Shown one piece after another: positions 13,732 through 13,871 of a DNA stretch of 13,871 bases. This DNA is from JAMOQA01 sp964420365 (GTDB taxonomy: Bacteria > Acidobacteriota > Polarisedimenticolia > J045), in assembly GCA_964420365.1 (NCBI GenBank), contig CAYQTA010000024.1, forward strand, positions 1-13,871, read 5' to 3'. Numbering within the stretch: position 1 is the stretch's first letter; every line of letters starts with the position of its first letter. The notes beneath the pieces were generated by a model, which saw only the letters and a list, made by a program, of their open reading frames with translations, ran no database searches and was not told the origin of the DNA. Position numbers and translations under genes: made by a program.

Positions 13732-13871
13732 ATGGCCAAGGAGAAGTTCGAGCGGACGAAGCCGCACGTGAACGTGGGAACGATCGGTCACGTGGACCAC
13801 GGGAAGACGACGCTGACGGCTGCGATCACGCAGGTGCTGGCGAAGTTCAACCCGAGCGTGCAGGTGCGGTC
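13732..13871 (+). CDS. tuf: Elongation factor Tu, N-terminal start (partial)
   Basis: The window ends 46 codons into a second tuf gene. The product begins MAKEKFERTKPHVNVGTIGH and carries the GTP-binding P-loop G19-H-V-D-H-G24-K25-T26 of the G domain. ATG at 13732 follows GGGAGGA (13719-13725) at six bases. The gene is 31 bases after rpsG and is probably co-transcribed from the promoter before rpsL. The first tuf ends at base 140; the visible parts of the two copies do not overlap, so their identity cannot be compared here. Confidence 0.97.
   Translation, partial: MAKEKFERTKPHVNVGTIGHVDHGKTTLTAAITQVLAKFNPSVQVR

Overview
This is a core housekeeping window, almost fully coding and all on the + strand. 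It is GC-rich with strong G/C at third codon positions. The order is: 3' end of a tuf gene (EF-Tu) - rpmG - tRNA-Trp(CCA) - secE - nusG - rplK - rplA - rplJ - rplL - rpoB - rpoC - rpsL - rpsG - 5' end of a second tuf. It joins the 'secE-nusG-L11-L1-L10-L12-rpoBC' cluster to the 'str' cluster (S12-S7-Tu). I see no mobile element, CRISPR array, phage gene, toxin-antitoxin pair, pseudogene or accessory defence system.

Organism: a GC-rich Gram-negative-type bacterium. RpoB and RpoC carry lineage inserts alignable with the E. coli ones (SI1-like in beta, a long coiled SI2-like segment, SI3-like in beta'). In addition RpoB has a cysteine-rich double zinc-ribbon insert at residues 80-137. From memory, a similar insert occurs in acidobacterial RpoB, and the L33 and EF-Tu N-terminal sequences also fit Acidobacteriota or a deltaproteobacterial-type relative. 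This assignment is an inference without any database search.

Layout: 1-140 is the EF-Tu C-terminus; 187-336 is L33 with a four-cysteine zinc site; 368-443 is tRNA-Trp; 483-1402 holds SecE and NusG; 1462-3608 holds four 50S proteins with mostly very short spacers; 3609-3856 is a structured 248-base spacer; 3857-12452 is rpoB and rpoC, separated by 70 bases with two hairpins; 12453-12835 is a 383-base non-coding stretch with a convincing sigma70-type promoter and a heavily structured leader; 12836-13700 is S12 and S7; 13732 onward is the second tuf. fusA (EF-G), usually found between rpsG and tuf, is absent.

Together the genes make RNA polymerase core, the elongation factor NusG that links polymerase to ribosomes, the ribosomal L1 and L12 stalk proteins, decoding proteins S12 and S7, the main translation GTPase, and a Sec translocon subunit. 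Points most worth a second look are the zinc-ribbon insert in RpoB, the structured spacers before rpoB, rpoC and rpsL, the missing fusA, the missing L10 leader space, and the pair of tuf genes as direct repeats around a 13.6-kb block of essential genes.
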